Source of the DNA: Mycolicibacterium vaccae NBRC 14118 = CIP 105934
Lineage (GTDB): Bacteria > Actinomycetota > Actinomycetes > Mycobacteriales > Mycobacteriaceae
Direction: 5' to 3'
Assembly: GCF_001552715.1 (NCBI RefSeq)
Contig: NZ_BCRS01000006.1
Coordinates: forward strand, 1-64,000
Length of the DNA stretch: 64,000 bases
Of the stretch, positions 26,713 to 33,810 are shown in pieces; positions within the stretch are counted from its first letter, which is position 1; every line of letters starts with the position of its first letter. The position numbers and the translations under genes are program-made. The notes below the pieces were generated by a model. The model saw only the letters and a program-made list of their open reading frames with translations. It was not told the origin of the DNA and did no database searches.

Positions 26713-26746
26713 TGTAACTTTCTCACCACGAGAATAGTATTCTCGT
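26713..26746. promoter_or_regulatory. Divergent promoter with interleaved TTCTC/GAGAA operator
   Basis: TTGTAA (26713-26718), 16 bases, TAGTAT (26735-26740) is a plausible plus-strand promoter for the crotonase. Over it lie TTCTC (26720-26724), GAGAA (26730-26734) and TTCTC (26740-26744), each 10 bp apart; the last two sit in the 19-bp palindrome ACGAGAATAGTATTCTCGT (26728-26746). Half-sites one helical turn apart suggest cooperative binding of the adjacent TetR. Confidence 0.6.
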
Positions 26747-26826
26747 TCCGGGGATAACAGAAGTCCCAGTTCTTCGAACCCGGATACCCCGGAATTTCTT
26801 CCGCTCCCGCAACCCGGAGGAGTCTC

Positions 26827-27609
26827 GTGTACATCGACTACGACGTCAGTGACCGGATCGCGACGATCACGCTGAACCGCCCCGAGGCGGCCAACGCGCA
26901 GAATCCGGAGCTGCTCGACGAGCTCGACGCGGCGTGGACGCGGGCGGCCGAGGACAACGACGTGTCGGTCATCGTGTTGCGGGCGAACGGCAAGCACTTC
27001 TCCGCCGGGCACGATCTGCGCGGCGGAGGTCCTGTGCCGGACAAGATCACGCTGGAGTTCATCATCCAGCACGAAGCCAAGCGCTATCTCGAATACACGC
27101 TGCGCTGGCGCAACGTGCCCAAGCCGTCCATCGCCGCGGTCCAGGGCCGGTGCATCTCGGGTGGGCTGCTGCTGTGCTGGCCGTGCGATCTCATCGTCGC
27201 CGCCGACGACGCACAGTTCTCCGACCCGGTCGTGTTGATGGGCATCGGAGGCGTCGAATACCACGGCCACACCTGGGAACTGGGGCCGCGGAAGGCCAAG
27301 GAGATCCTGTTCACCGGCCGCGCGATGACCGCCGACGAGGTGGCGGCCACCGGGATGGTCAACCGCGTGGTGCCGCGCGACCAACTCGACACCGAGACCA
27401 GGGCGCTGGCCGAACAGATCGCCAAGATGCCGCCCTTCGCGCTGCGGCAGGCCAAGCGGGCGGTCAACCAGACGTTGGACGTGCAGGGCTTCTACGCGGC
27501 GATCCAGTCGGTCTTCGACGTGCACCAGACCGGGCACGGCAACGCGCTCAGCGTCGGTGGCTGGCCGGTGCTGGTGAACCTCGAAGAGATGAAAGCCAAC
27601 ATCAAGTAG
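26827..27609 (+). CDS. Enoyl-CoA hydratase/isomerase (crotonase family)
   Basis: 260 residues. Oxyanion-hole segments are FSAGHDLRGG and GRCISGGLLLCWPCDLI; the position of the usual second catalytic Glu is occupied by IGGVEYHGH, so a hydratase, isomerase or other crotonase reaction is open. GTG start with GGAGGAG five bases upstream. It is a single-gene unit divergent from the TetR and convergent with the ACAD operon, whose shared 3' region carries a strong palindrome. It probably acts on an intermediate of the neighbouring Rieske/ACAD pathway. Confidence 0.85.
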   Translation: MYIDYDVSDRIATITLNRPEAANAQNPELLDELDAAWTRAAEDNDVSVIVLRANGKHFSAGHDLRGGGPVPDKITLEFIIQHEAKRYLEYTLRWRNVPKPSIAAVQGRCISGGLLLCWPCDLIVAADDAQFSDPVVLMGIGGVEYHGHTWELGPRKAKEILFTGRAMTADEVAATGMVNRVVPRDQLDTETRALAEQIAKMPPFALRQAKRAVNQTLDVQGFYAAIQSVFDVHQTGHGNALSVGGWPVLVNLEEMKANIK

Positions 27610-27638
27610 TCCGGTCCCGGTCCCCCCACGCACCCCCG

Positions 27639-27698
27639 GCGAGCGTGCGTGTCGGCGGCCGACACACCGGTGGCAGGGCGAAGTTCACGCACGCTCGC
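27639..27698. terminator. Long palindrome between convergent genes
   Basis: Perfect 13-bp arms GCGAGCGTGCGTG (27639-27651) and its complement (27686-27698), with a nested TCGG-CGG-CCGA in the 34-base loop. It lies between the stops of the crotonase (+) and the short ACAD (-), so a bidirectional, U-tract-free terminator is the simplest reading; it could also be a dispersed palindromic repeat. Confidence 0.6.
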
Positions 27699-27708
27699 GG
27701 CAGGAAAC

Positions 27709-28521
27709 CTACAGGTGCGCCAGTCGCGGAGCCGAGCCGCGGGCGCGTAGCCCGGCGCCCGCTCTGCGCGTGAGTTCCCTGGAGCTGCCGAGCAATCCGT
27801 CGAGCACCAGGGCGCGCTTCACGTGCAACTGCAGATCGTGCTCCTCGGTGAAGCCGATACCGCCGAGCACCTGCTGGCAGTTCCTGGCCGCCGTCAACGC
27901 GGCCTTGCCCGCCGCGGCCTTGGCCAGCAACGCGGTCAGGTCAGGATTGTCGACCCCCGGCAGGCTCAGCGTCGCCTCGGCGCCTTCGATGGCCACCAGG
28001 GTCTCGGCCAACCGGTGCCGGACGGCCTGGAACGACGCGATCGGCTTGCCGAACTGCACACGGTCCAGCGCGTGCCGGCGGGCCAGGTTCAGCATCGCCC
28101 TGGCCGAGCCGACCAGCCACCAGCCGACAGCCACCCGGGCCTCGGCCAGCCGGATCGGATAACCCTCCTCCTCCCGGCGCAGCGGCAGCCCGCCGAGGGT
28201 GGGATCGACGCTCTGCGGGCTGATCCGGTCCCACACGACCCAGGCGTTGCCGGCGTACGGCAGCGGAAGCTCGACGGTGTCGCCGATCGTGTTGCCGGTG
28301 GCGTGCAGTACCACGTCGACCAGAACCGAAGCGTGTGAACCGGTTTCGCCCAGCAGTCGGAACACCAGCGGCACGGCCGACTCGGCCGCGTCCGACAGCA
28401 TCTCGGCCCAGCCCATCTCGGTCAGCGCAGCGTCGAGGTCCGGGCCGGACACCGCGAGCATCGTCTTGCGAAGGGACGCCTCGAGCATGTCCAGTGCGGC
28501 GTCGTCCATCTGGGGGGCCAT
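27709..28521 (-). CDS. Short acyl-CoA dehydrogenase subunit
   Basis: 270 residues, about 110 shorter than a full ACAD. The C-terminal helical domain is clear (ARRHALDRVQFGKPIASFQA, then QVLGGIGFTEEHDLQLHVKRA), while the N-terminal helical and beta domains are much reduced. AAGGAG has five-base spacing to the ATG at 28521. It overlaps the full-length ACAD gene upstream. In mycobacterial steroid degradation, pairs such as FadE28/FadE29 form alpha2-beta2 heterotetramers with one such reduced partner; the same arrangement is likely here. Confidence 0.82.
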   Translation of the reverse strand: MAPQMDDAALDMLEASLRKTMLAVSGPDLDAALTEMGWAEMLSDAAESAVPLVFRLLGETGSHASVLVDVVLHATGNTIGDTVELPLPYAGNAWVVWDRISPQSVDPTLGGLPLRREEEGYPIRLAEARVAVGWWLVGSARAMLNLARRHALDRVQFGKPIASFQAVRHRLAETLVAIEGAEATLSLPGVDNPDLTALLAKAAAGKAALTAARNCQQVLGGIGFTEEHDLQLHVKRALVLDGLLGSSRELTRRAGAGLRARGSAPRLAHL

Positions 28522-28523
28522 CG

Positions 28524-29666
28524 TCACTCCTTACCGAGATCCAACAGGCGGCGGGCGATGATGTTGCGCTGCACCTCGGCGGTGCCGCCGTAGATCGTCG
28601 CCGCGCGGGAGTACAGGTACTCGGTGCGCCACTCGGTGTCGTCCAGTTCGACGGCGCCGGGCAGCAGATCACGTGCGGTGTCGTAGAGCCGCTGTTCCGC
28701 GCCGGCCAGCAGAACCTTGTCGATGGACGTGTCCGGGCCGAGCTTGTTCCCGTCGGCCAGCCGGTGCTGAGTGGCGCGGGAGCGGCACCGCAGCGTGTGC
28801 AGCGCCAGATACGCCTCACCCATGTCCTGGTCCACCGCCTGACCCTGGCGCTTCACCGCGTCCACCAGCGTGTCGAACCGCGAGTACAAATAGGCGATGC
28901 GCTGCCAGAAACACGTGGAGCGTTCATAGGGCAGCAGATCCATCGCCAGCTGCCAGCCGTCACCGGGTCGGCCGAGCATGCGGCCGGCGTCCACTTCCAC
29001 GTCGTCGAAGTACACCTCGCAGAACTCGTCGACGTCGTGCATGGTGCGCAGCGGGCGCACGGTGATGCCCGGCGTGTCGACGTCGACGAAGAACGCGGAG
29101 ATGGCCTGGTGGTTCGGGGTGTCCGCGTCACCGGTGCGGGCGAGCAGGATGCACCGGTGGCTGTACTGGGCGAAACTCGTCCACACCTTCTGTCCGTTGA
29201 TGACGTAGGTGCTGCCCCCGGAATCAGGCTTCAGCACGGCGCGGGTGGTCAGCGACGCCAGGTCGCTGCCGGAGCCGGGCTCGGAAAAGCCCTGGCACCA
29301 CTGCTCTTCGCCGCTGAGGAGTTTGGGTACCATCTCGGCGGCCAGTTCGGCGGGGGCGTAGTCGATCATCGTCGGCGCCAGCACCTCGAGCATCGAGTAC
29401 GGCCCCGGCTCGGCCAGTCGTCGGCCCACCACCTCTTCGCCGACGACGGCCCGCAGCAGGGCAGGACCGCCGAGACCGCCGGCGTGCTCGGGCCAGCCGT
29501 ACCGGCTCCACCCGGCGTCGTACAGCGCACGCTGCACCCGGGCGAACTGGCGCATGTGGCCCTGCAGGGAATGGTCGTCGGGCGGGGTCAGGTCGTGCGC
29601 GTCGAGCCAGGCCTGCAACTGCGACCGGAACTCGGTGACGCTGGTGGTGTCGGCGGAAACGGTCAT
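28524..29666 (-). CDS. Acyl-CoA dehydrogenase (heteromeric partner)
   Basis: 380 residues. FAD/substrate-binding middle domain GFSEPGSGSDLASLTTRA and VINGQKVWTSFAQYSH are typical of FadE proteins, and ATIYGGTAEVQRNIIARRLL is the C-terminal FAD-contact motif. The ATG at 29666 overlaps the SnoaL stop by 4 bp. With the reduced ACAD immediately downstream it probably makes one enzyme that dehydrogenates a bulky acyl-CoA. Part of the minus-strand operon beginning at 33568. Confidence 0.87.
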   Translation of the reverse strand: MTVSADTTSVTEFRSQLQAWLDAHDLTPPDDHSLQGHMRQFARVQRALYDAGWSRYGWPEHAGGLGGPALLRAVVGEEVVGRRLAEPGPYSMLEVLAPTMIDYAPAELAAEMVPKLLSGEEQWCQGFSEPGSGSDLASLTTRAVLKPDSGGSTYVINGQKVWTSFAQYSHRCILLARTGDADTPNHQAISAFFVDVDTPGITVRPLRTMHDVDEFCEVYFDDVEVDAGRMLGRPGDGWQLAMDLLPYERSTCFWQRIAYLYSRFDTLVDAVKRQGQAVDQDMGEAYLALHTLRCRSRATQHRLADGNKLGPDTSIDKVLLAGAEQRLYDTARDLLPGAVELDDTEWRTEYLYSRAATIYGGTAEVQRNIIARRLLDLGKE

Positions 29667-30103
29667 CCGGCTTCCGGCCTCCCGATCGCGTGCGGGCGCC
29701 CGGAGTCGTGCTCCCCGGAACGCCGGATGAACGTCATCGCACGGGTTTTCAGCCGCCAGCCGTCCTCGGTGCGGACATAGGAGTCGCGGTAGTAGCCGAT
29801 GCGCATGTCGTGCTGGGAATGCTCGATGAAGCACAGCGGCTGGGTGCCCGTCGCGGAGTCGAGGCTGCCGTCGTCGAACTCCACCAGGGCCGTCCCGGTC
29901 ATGAACAGGCCTTTGGGTGCGGCGTCGACGAGCACCGGGAACCGGTTCAGGGTGTAGGTCTCGCCGAATGCGCTGTACGTGCCGTCAGGAGTGAAAACAC
30001 TGACCAGCCCGTCGATGTCGCCCTGGGTAATGGTGACGGCGTACTTGGCGAGCAGCTGCTGGATCTCGAGCAGATCCTCAGTTCGTATCGGTTGCGTGCT
30101 CAT
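29663..30103 (-). CDS. SnoaL-like / NTF2-fold protein
   Basis: 146 residues with the NTF2-like pattern EIQQLLAKYAVTITQGDIDGLVS, then FTPDGTY and, near the end, DGWRLKTRAMTF. Such proteins include ketosteroid isomerase-type, dehydratase and oxygenase small-subunit relatives. Its start lies inside the 3' end of the amidohydrolase gene (26-bp overlap), so translation is probably coupled. Position next to Rieske and ACAD genes suggests isomerisation or dehydration, but no catalytic pair can be assigned with confidence. Confidence 0.75.
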   Translation of the reverse strand: MSTQPIRTEDLLEIQQLLAKYAVTITQGDIDGLVSVFTPDGTYSAFGETYTLNRFPVLVDAAPKGLFMTGTALVEFDDGSLDSATGTQPLCFIEHSQHDMRIGYYRDSYVRTEDGWRLKTRAMTFIRRSGEHDSGRPHAIGRPEAG

Positions 30104-31325
30104 TCTTGTAGACCTTACCGCCCTTCATTACAAAAGTGACATTCTTTGTAACGCTGATGTCTGCCAGTGGATCACCGGGCACCGCGATGATGTCGGCGAG
30201 GTAGCCGTTGGCGATGCGGCCCAGGGAGTCCTGCCGGTTGATCAGCTCGGCGGCCACAACGGTCGCAGCCCGCAGCACCGCCGCCGGCGGCAGGCCCCAG
30301 TCGACGAGCGTGACGAGTTCGTCGGCGTTCTTGCCGTGCGGAATCGCCGGTGCGTCGGTGCCGACGGCGATCTTCGCGCCCGCCTCGTAGGCGGCCTTGA
30401 TCGACGTCCGCGCCTTGGGGAACATCTCGGCGGCCTTGGCCTGCAACTCTGGCGGAGCCTTCGAGACGTCCATGTACTCGGCCAGCCGCCGGGTGCTCAC
30501 CAGAAACCGGTCGTTGTCGACCAGCATCTTGATGGCCTCGTCGTCCATCAGGAAGCCGTGCTCGATGCAGTCGATACCGCAGTCGATCGCATGCTTGACG
30601 GCCTCGGCGCCGTGGGTGTGGGCGGCGACCCGCAGCCCACGCCGGTGCGCCTCGTCGACGATGACGCGCAGCTCCTCATCCGAATAGTGTTGCGCGCCGG
30701 CCTCTCCGGTCAGCGACATCACGCCGCCGGAACAGCACACCTTGATCAGCTGGGCGCCGTGCTTGATCTGGTAGCGCACCGCCTTGCGGATCTCGTCGAC
30801 CCCGTTGGCGATGCCCTCCTCAATGGTCAGCTCGAGCACGCCGGGCATGAAGGCCGCGAACATGGTCGGGTCCAGGTGACCGCCCGTCGGCGTGATCGCG
30901 TGCCCGGCCGGTATCACCCGCGGGCCGTCGATCAGGCCGGCGTCGATCGCCCTGCTGAGTGCGACGTCGAGCAGATATCCACCCGTCTTGACGAACAGTC
31001 CGAGGTTGCGCACGGTGGTGAACCCCGCGCGCAGGGTGCGGCGGGCGTTGCCCACCGCGCGCAGCACCCGGGTCGGGGGGTCGTCCTGCACCTGGGACAG
31101 GCCCGGGGTCTCCCCGCGCCCGCCCATCAGAAGATTGACCTCCATGTCCATCAGGCCGGGCAGCAGGATCGCATCGCCGAGGTCGATGACGTCGGCGTCG
31201 GGCGGGGGACTGTCGGCTCCGCCGACGGCGACAATCCGGTCACCCTCAATCGTGACGACGCCGGGGCGGATGATCTCCCCGGCGTCGACGTCGAGCAAAC
31301 CCGCGGCTTTGAGGATCAGCGCCAC
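30078..31325 (-). CDS. Amidohydrolase (imidazolonepropionase/prolidase-like) with ExN in place of HxH
   Basis: 415-residue amidohydrolase-1 TIM barrel. The start strand reads LLPGLMDMEVNLLMGG, so the HxH that binds the alpha metal is E62-x-N64. Other ligands look intact: carboxylated-Lys candidate K195 (QLIKVCCSGG), H236 (VAAHTHG), H256 (CIEHGF) and D324 (VGTDAPAIPHG). Relatives hydrolyse dipeptides, organophosphates or cyclic amides. A second copy with the same substitution is at 57566-58825, also directly after a Rieske oxygenase and its small partner. The start lies 3 bases from the partner gene stop. Probably a ring or lactone hydrolase with an altered metal site. Confidence 0.85.
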   Translation of the reverse strand: MALILKAAGLLDVDAGEIIRPGVVTIEGDRIVAVGGADSPPPDADVIDLGDAILLPGLMDMEVNLLMGGRGETPGLSQVQDDPPTRVLRAVGNARRTLRAGFTTVRNLGLFVKTGGYLLDVALSRAIDAGLIDGPRVIPAGHAITPTGGHLDPTMFAAFMPGVLELTIEEGIANGVDEIRKAVRYQIKHGAQLIKVCCSGGVMSLTGEAGAQHYSDEELRVIVDEAHRRGLRVAAHTHGAEAVKHAIDCGIDCIEHGFLMDDEAIKMLVDNDRFLVSTRRLAEYMDVSKAPPELQAKAAEMFPKARTSIKAAYEAGAKIAVGTDAPAIPHGKNADELVTLVDWGLPPAAVLRAATVVAAELINRQDSLGRIANGYLADIIAVPGDPLADISVTKNVTFVMKGGKVYKNEHATDTN

Positions 31326-31328
31326 GAG

Positions 31329-31682
31329 TTAAACCACCGGCTCCCTGATGATCTCGACCCAGGCCGCGCCGCTGTCGAGCACGCGCGGCTGCTTCCACAC
31401 CTCGACGGGGAATGAGACCATCACGACCGACTGCATCAGGTGCATGAGCCGCTTGGCGTCATCGGGCATGCCGTTCAGCGGGAACCGGGCGTCGAGGTAG
31501 ACCATCACGTCCTCCAGGCGCGTCATCCCGACGTCGTAGAGATCCTGCATCTCCTCCATCGTGGAGGCCAACCGTTTCGCATAGCGCTCCGGCTCGGTCG
31601 CCAGGATCCAGTCGGCGAACCGCTCCAGATCGGCGAACTCCTCCGGCAGCAGCCGTTCGGTGGCCCCGTTGTGCTCAGACAT
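31329..31682 (-). CDS. Small partner protein of Rieske oxygenase (uncharacterised family)
   Basis: 117 residues, predicted mostly helical, no Cys cluster, signal or membrane segment. It overlaps the Rieske stop by 8 bp. Paralogues follow the other two Rieske oxygenases at 57219 and 63457. Shared positions include FADWILATEPERYAKRLAST, a Tyr/Asp before the second helix, the LMHLMQSVVMVSFPVE helix and a C-terminal WKQPRVLDSG. It is far shorter than a ring-hydroxylating dioxygenase beta subunit and does not show its NTF2-like pattern. I do not recognise a named domain; a structural or regulatory subunit is my inference. Confidence 0.75.
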   Translation of the reverse strand: MSEHNGATERLLPEEFADLERFADWILATEPERYAKRLASTMEEMQDLYDVGMTRLEDVMVYLDARFPLNGMPDDAKRLMHLMQSVVMVSFPVEVWKQPRVLDSGAAWVEIIREPVV

Positions 31683-33009
31683 GCGCCCCCTCCTTCTGGT
31701 TCTCGACGGCCGATCCGTTGGTGGCGGCCTTGGCCGCCTGCTCCAGTTTGTACTTGTCGACGTACTTGTGGGCGGTGTGGTGCAGGTGACGCAGCAGGAT
31801 CTCCTGGTCGCACAGCGGGAACTCGGTCACCGCGCGGGTGCCGATCTGAGTCTGGGTGGCTTCCAGGGTGTTCGCGTCCTGCAGTGCGTACTCCTTGAAC
31901 GTCACCGCGGCCAGCTCCTGGGAGAGGCGCTGCCGGGTGTTCTTCGGCGGCACGAAGTACAGATTGGCTTCGAAGATGTGGGTGTCCACACCGGTGGGCC
32001 AGTAGTTGTAGGTCAGGTACCAGCCCGGAACCCACAGCAGCAGCGTGAAGTTCGGGAAAAACTCGAAAGAGTCCTGGCCCCAGGTCTTCTGCCGGGCCGG
32101 GTTCACGGCCGGCGGCAGCTCGTCGGGCAGGATGCCCTTGATGTCGGGACGGTCCCACGGGCCGAACAGGCCGCTGTGCAGAATGCGCTCGATCGGCTTG
32201 ACCATGTTGAGGTCCTTGGGCGGGCTCATGCCGCCCCAGGACGAGATCATCGAGTGCTGGTCCTTGATGTCGTAGTGCAGCGCCTCGAACCCGATCTTCG
32301 CGAGCTTGGCGGCTTCTTCGGCCGTCGCCTGCTTCATGTGCAGGATCGGTGCGTGGTAGAACTCCACGAACGCGTCGATGAACAGCTTCCAGTTGGCCTT
32401 GATCTCAGAGCGGTAGCTGTACACCTCGGTCATCTCGTGGAACGGATAACCCTTGAGGCCCTGCCCGAATTCGCCGAGGTAGTCCTCCAGCGGCTCGGCG
32501 TCGTCATCGAAGTTGACGAAGATGAAGCCTTCCCAAACCTCGCACCGCACGGGCTTGAGCGGGTAGTCGGCCTTGTCGACGTCGAAGAACTCGTCCTCCT
32601 GCTGGATGAACGTCAGATCGCCGTTCAGCGCGTAGCGCCAGGCGTGGTACTTGCAGGTGAACTGGCGGCACGACCCCGAAACCTCCTCGCCCGGATAGTC
32701 GTTCCAGACCAGCTTGTTGCCGCGGTGCCGGCACAGGTTGTAGAACGCGCGGACGACGCCGTCTTTGTCCTTGTTGATGATGATCGACGTGCCGGGGCCG
32801 ACCGACGGCATCTCCCGGGTGAAGTAGCTACCAGCCTTGGGGAGTCTTTCCACCCGCCCGACGTGCAGCCACAGCTTGCGGAAGATGGCTTGCTGCTCCA
32901 GTTTCCACTGCTCGGGATCGATCGAGTCGGTGTAGTCGACCGGCGCGGTGCCTAGCTCCGGCCAGTTCTCTGTCCAGCTGCCGGCGGACGGCTTCGGGAA
33001 ATGTGCCAT
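31675..33009 (-). CDS. Rieske non-haem iron oxygenase, alpha subunit (copy 1)
   Basis: 444 residues. Rieske site: CRHRGNKLVW, with CxH, and CKYHAW, with CxxH; the stretch between them is ~23 residues, longer than the usual ~17, and includes an extra Cys (GSCRQFTC). The catalytic domain shows EFYHAPILH with two His ligands and a likely carboxylate in LQDANTLEATQ. AGGAGAGGT lies upstream of the ATG at 33009. Preceded by the CMD-like gene and followed by the small partner, amidohydrolase and SnoaL. Needs a reductase; the nearest is at 60347. It would hydroxylate a ring or remove a methyl group. Confidence 0.9.
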   Translation of the reverse strand: MAHFPKPSAGSWTENWPELGTAPVDYTDSIDPEQWKLEQQAIFRKLWLHVGRVERLPKAGSYFTREMPSVGPGTSIIINKDKDGVVRAFYNLCRHRGNKLVWNDYPGEEVSGSCRQFTCKYHAWRYALNGDLTFIQQEDEFFDVDKADYPLKPVRCEVWEGFIFVNFDDDAEPLEDYLGEFGQGLKGYPFHEMTEVYSYRSEIKANWKLFIDAFVEFYHAPILHMKQATAEEAAKLAKIGFEALHYDIKDQHSMISSWGGMSPPKDLNMVKPIERILHSGLFGPWDRPDIKGILPDELPPAVNPARQKTWGQDSFEFFPNFTLLLWVPGWYLTYNYWPTGVDTHIFEANLYFVPPKNTRQRLSQELAAVTFKEYALQDANTLEATQTQIGTRAVTEFPLCDQEILLRHLHHTAHKYVDKYKLEQAAKAATNGSAVENQKEGAHV

Positions 33010-33016
33010 GGAATTG

Positions 33017-33568
33017 TTACCTCTCCTGGTCGGGTTGTACGCCAAAGGTGTTGATGGCCATGGCCAAAGAGCCATAGCAGCCGATCGTGAAGACGAGGTC
33101 CATCAGCTGACGCTCGTCAAGGTGTGCCGACAGTGCGGTCCACGTGGCTTCGGAGACGACGGCATCGTGGTGCAGTTCGTCGACGGCGGTGAGCGCGGCG
33201 CGATCGAAATCGTCGACGGCTTCTCCGCGTTCGATGCCCGCGATCACCTCGTCGGACAGTCCGGCCTCGCGCCCCATGACCACGTGATGGCGCCACTCGT
33301 ACTCGCAGTTGGTGAGGCAGGCGACGCGCAGGACGACGAGCTCCCGCAAACGCTCGGGCAGTGTCGCGCCGTAGAGCAGGTAGAAGTTGTAGCGCAGGAA
33401 CGACCGGGCGAGCTTGGGGTGGCGCAACAGCGTGCCGACCAGGTTGCCCGCCGAATCCGGAGCGCGCAGCGTCGCCGGAATGATGCCGGCAAGGGCCTCC
33501 TCGGCGACATCGTCCCACTGGTCGGCGGGCAGCGGGGACACTCGCACCGGCAGACTCCTCTCGCGCAT
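33017..33568 (-). CDS. Carboxymuconolactone decarboxylase-like (AhpD fold) protein
   Basis: 183 residues from the ATG at 33568. The helical CMD pattern LRELVVLRVACLTNCEYEWRHH is seen, but the AhpD redox CxxC is absent (single Cys before NCEYEWRHH), so it looks more like gamma-CMD/lactonase relatives than a peroxidase. First gene of the minus-strand Rieske operon, 8 bases before the oxygenase start codon region. Its start codon lies within the GAGAA-N5-TTCTC palindrome, so binding there would block expression. Substrate unknown. Confidence 0.8.
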   Translation of the reverse strand: MRERSLPVRVSPLPADQWDDVAEEALAGIIPATLRAPDSAGNLVGTLLRHPKLARSFLRYNFYLLYGATLPERLRELVVLRVACLTNCEYEWRHHVVMGREAGLSDEVIAGIERGEAVDDFDRAALTAVDELHHDAVVSEATWTALSAHLDERQLMDLVFTIGCYGSLAMAINTFGVQPDQER

Positions 33569-33585
33569 GAGAATCAGGTTCTCAT
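33567..33585. promoter_or_regulatory. Operator palindrome over the CMD-like start codon
   Basis: ATGAGAATCAGGTTCTCAT: 7-bp arms with a 5-base centre, sharing GAGAA-N5-TTCTC with the TetR-proximal site at 26728-26746. It covers the ATG at 33568. On the minus strand TACTGT (33597 to 33592) could be the -10 element of the operon promoter, placing the palindrome at the transcription start. Confidence 0.55.
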
Positions 33586-33710
33586 AATTCGACAGTAGAT
33601 TTCCACTTTTGCCGTACGGCGTCAACGATCGAGGTCGGAACCGCTGGTCGGCAGGGCCGCAGGCGGACGGCGGGGTCGCCGCCTGCCAGCGCCGATGTGG
33701 CCTCGGGACG

Positions 33711-33739
33711 TTGATTCTCGCTGACGGAGAAGCTAGTTT
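33711..33739 (+). promoter_or_regulatory. Promoter of the 33811-42821 operon
   Basis: TTGATT (33711-33716), 17 bases, TAGTTT (33734-33739), a good SigA-type match. TTCTC (33715-33719) and GAGAA (33727-33731) form a 7-base-spaced inverted repeat between the two boxes. It lies ~70 bases upstream of the GTG at 33811, back to back with the minus-strand Rieske operon control site. Confidence 0.5.
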
Positions 33740-33810
33740 CCTTGGAAGGAGAACAAAAGGCCGAGACCGTATGTCCGCGGGCGGGAGCCCCGGACGGAAG
33801 GAGCGCCGTC

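Noticed and set aside
33017-33568. AhpD-type peroxidase function
   Set aside because: The redox-active CxxC of AhpD is not present in the conserved helix.
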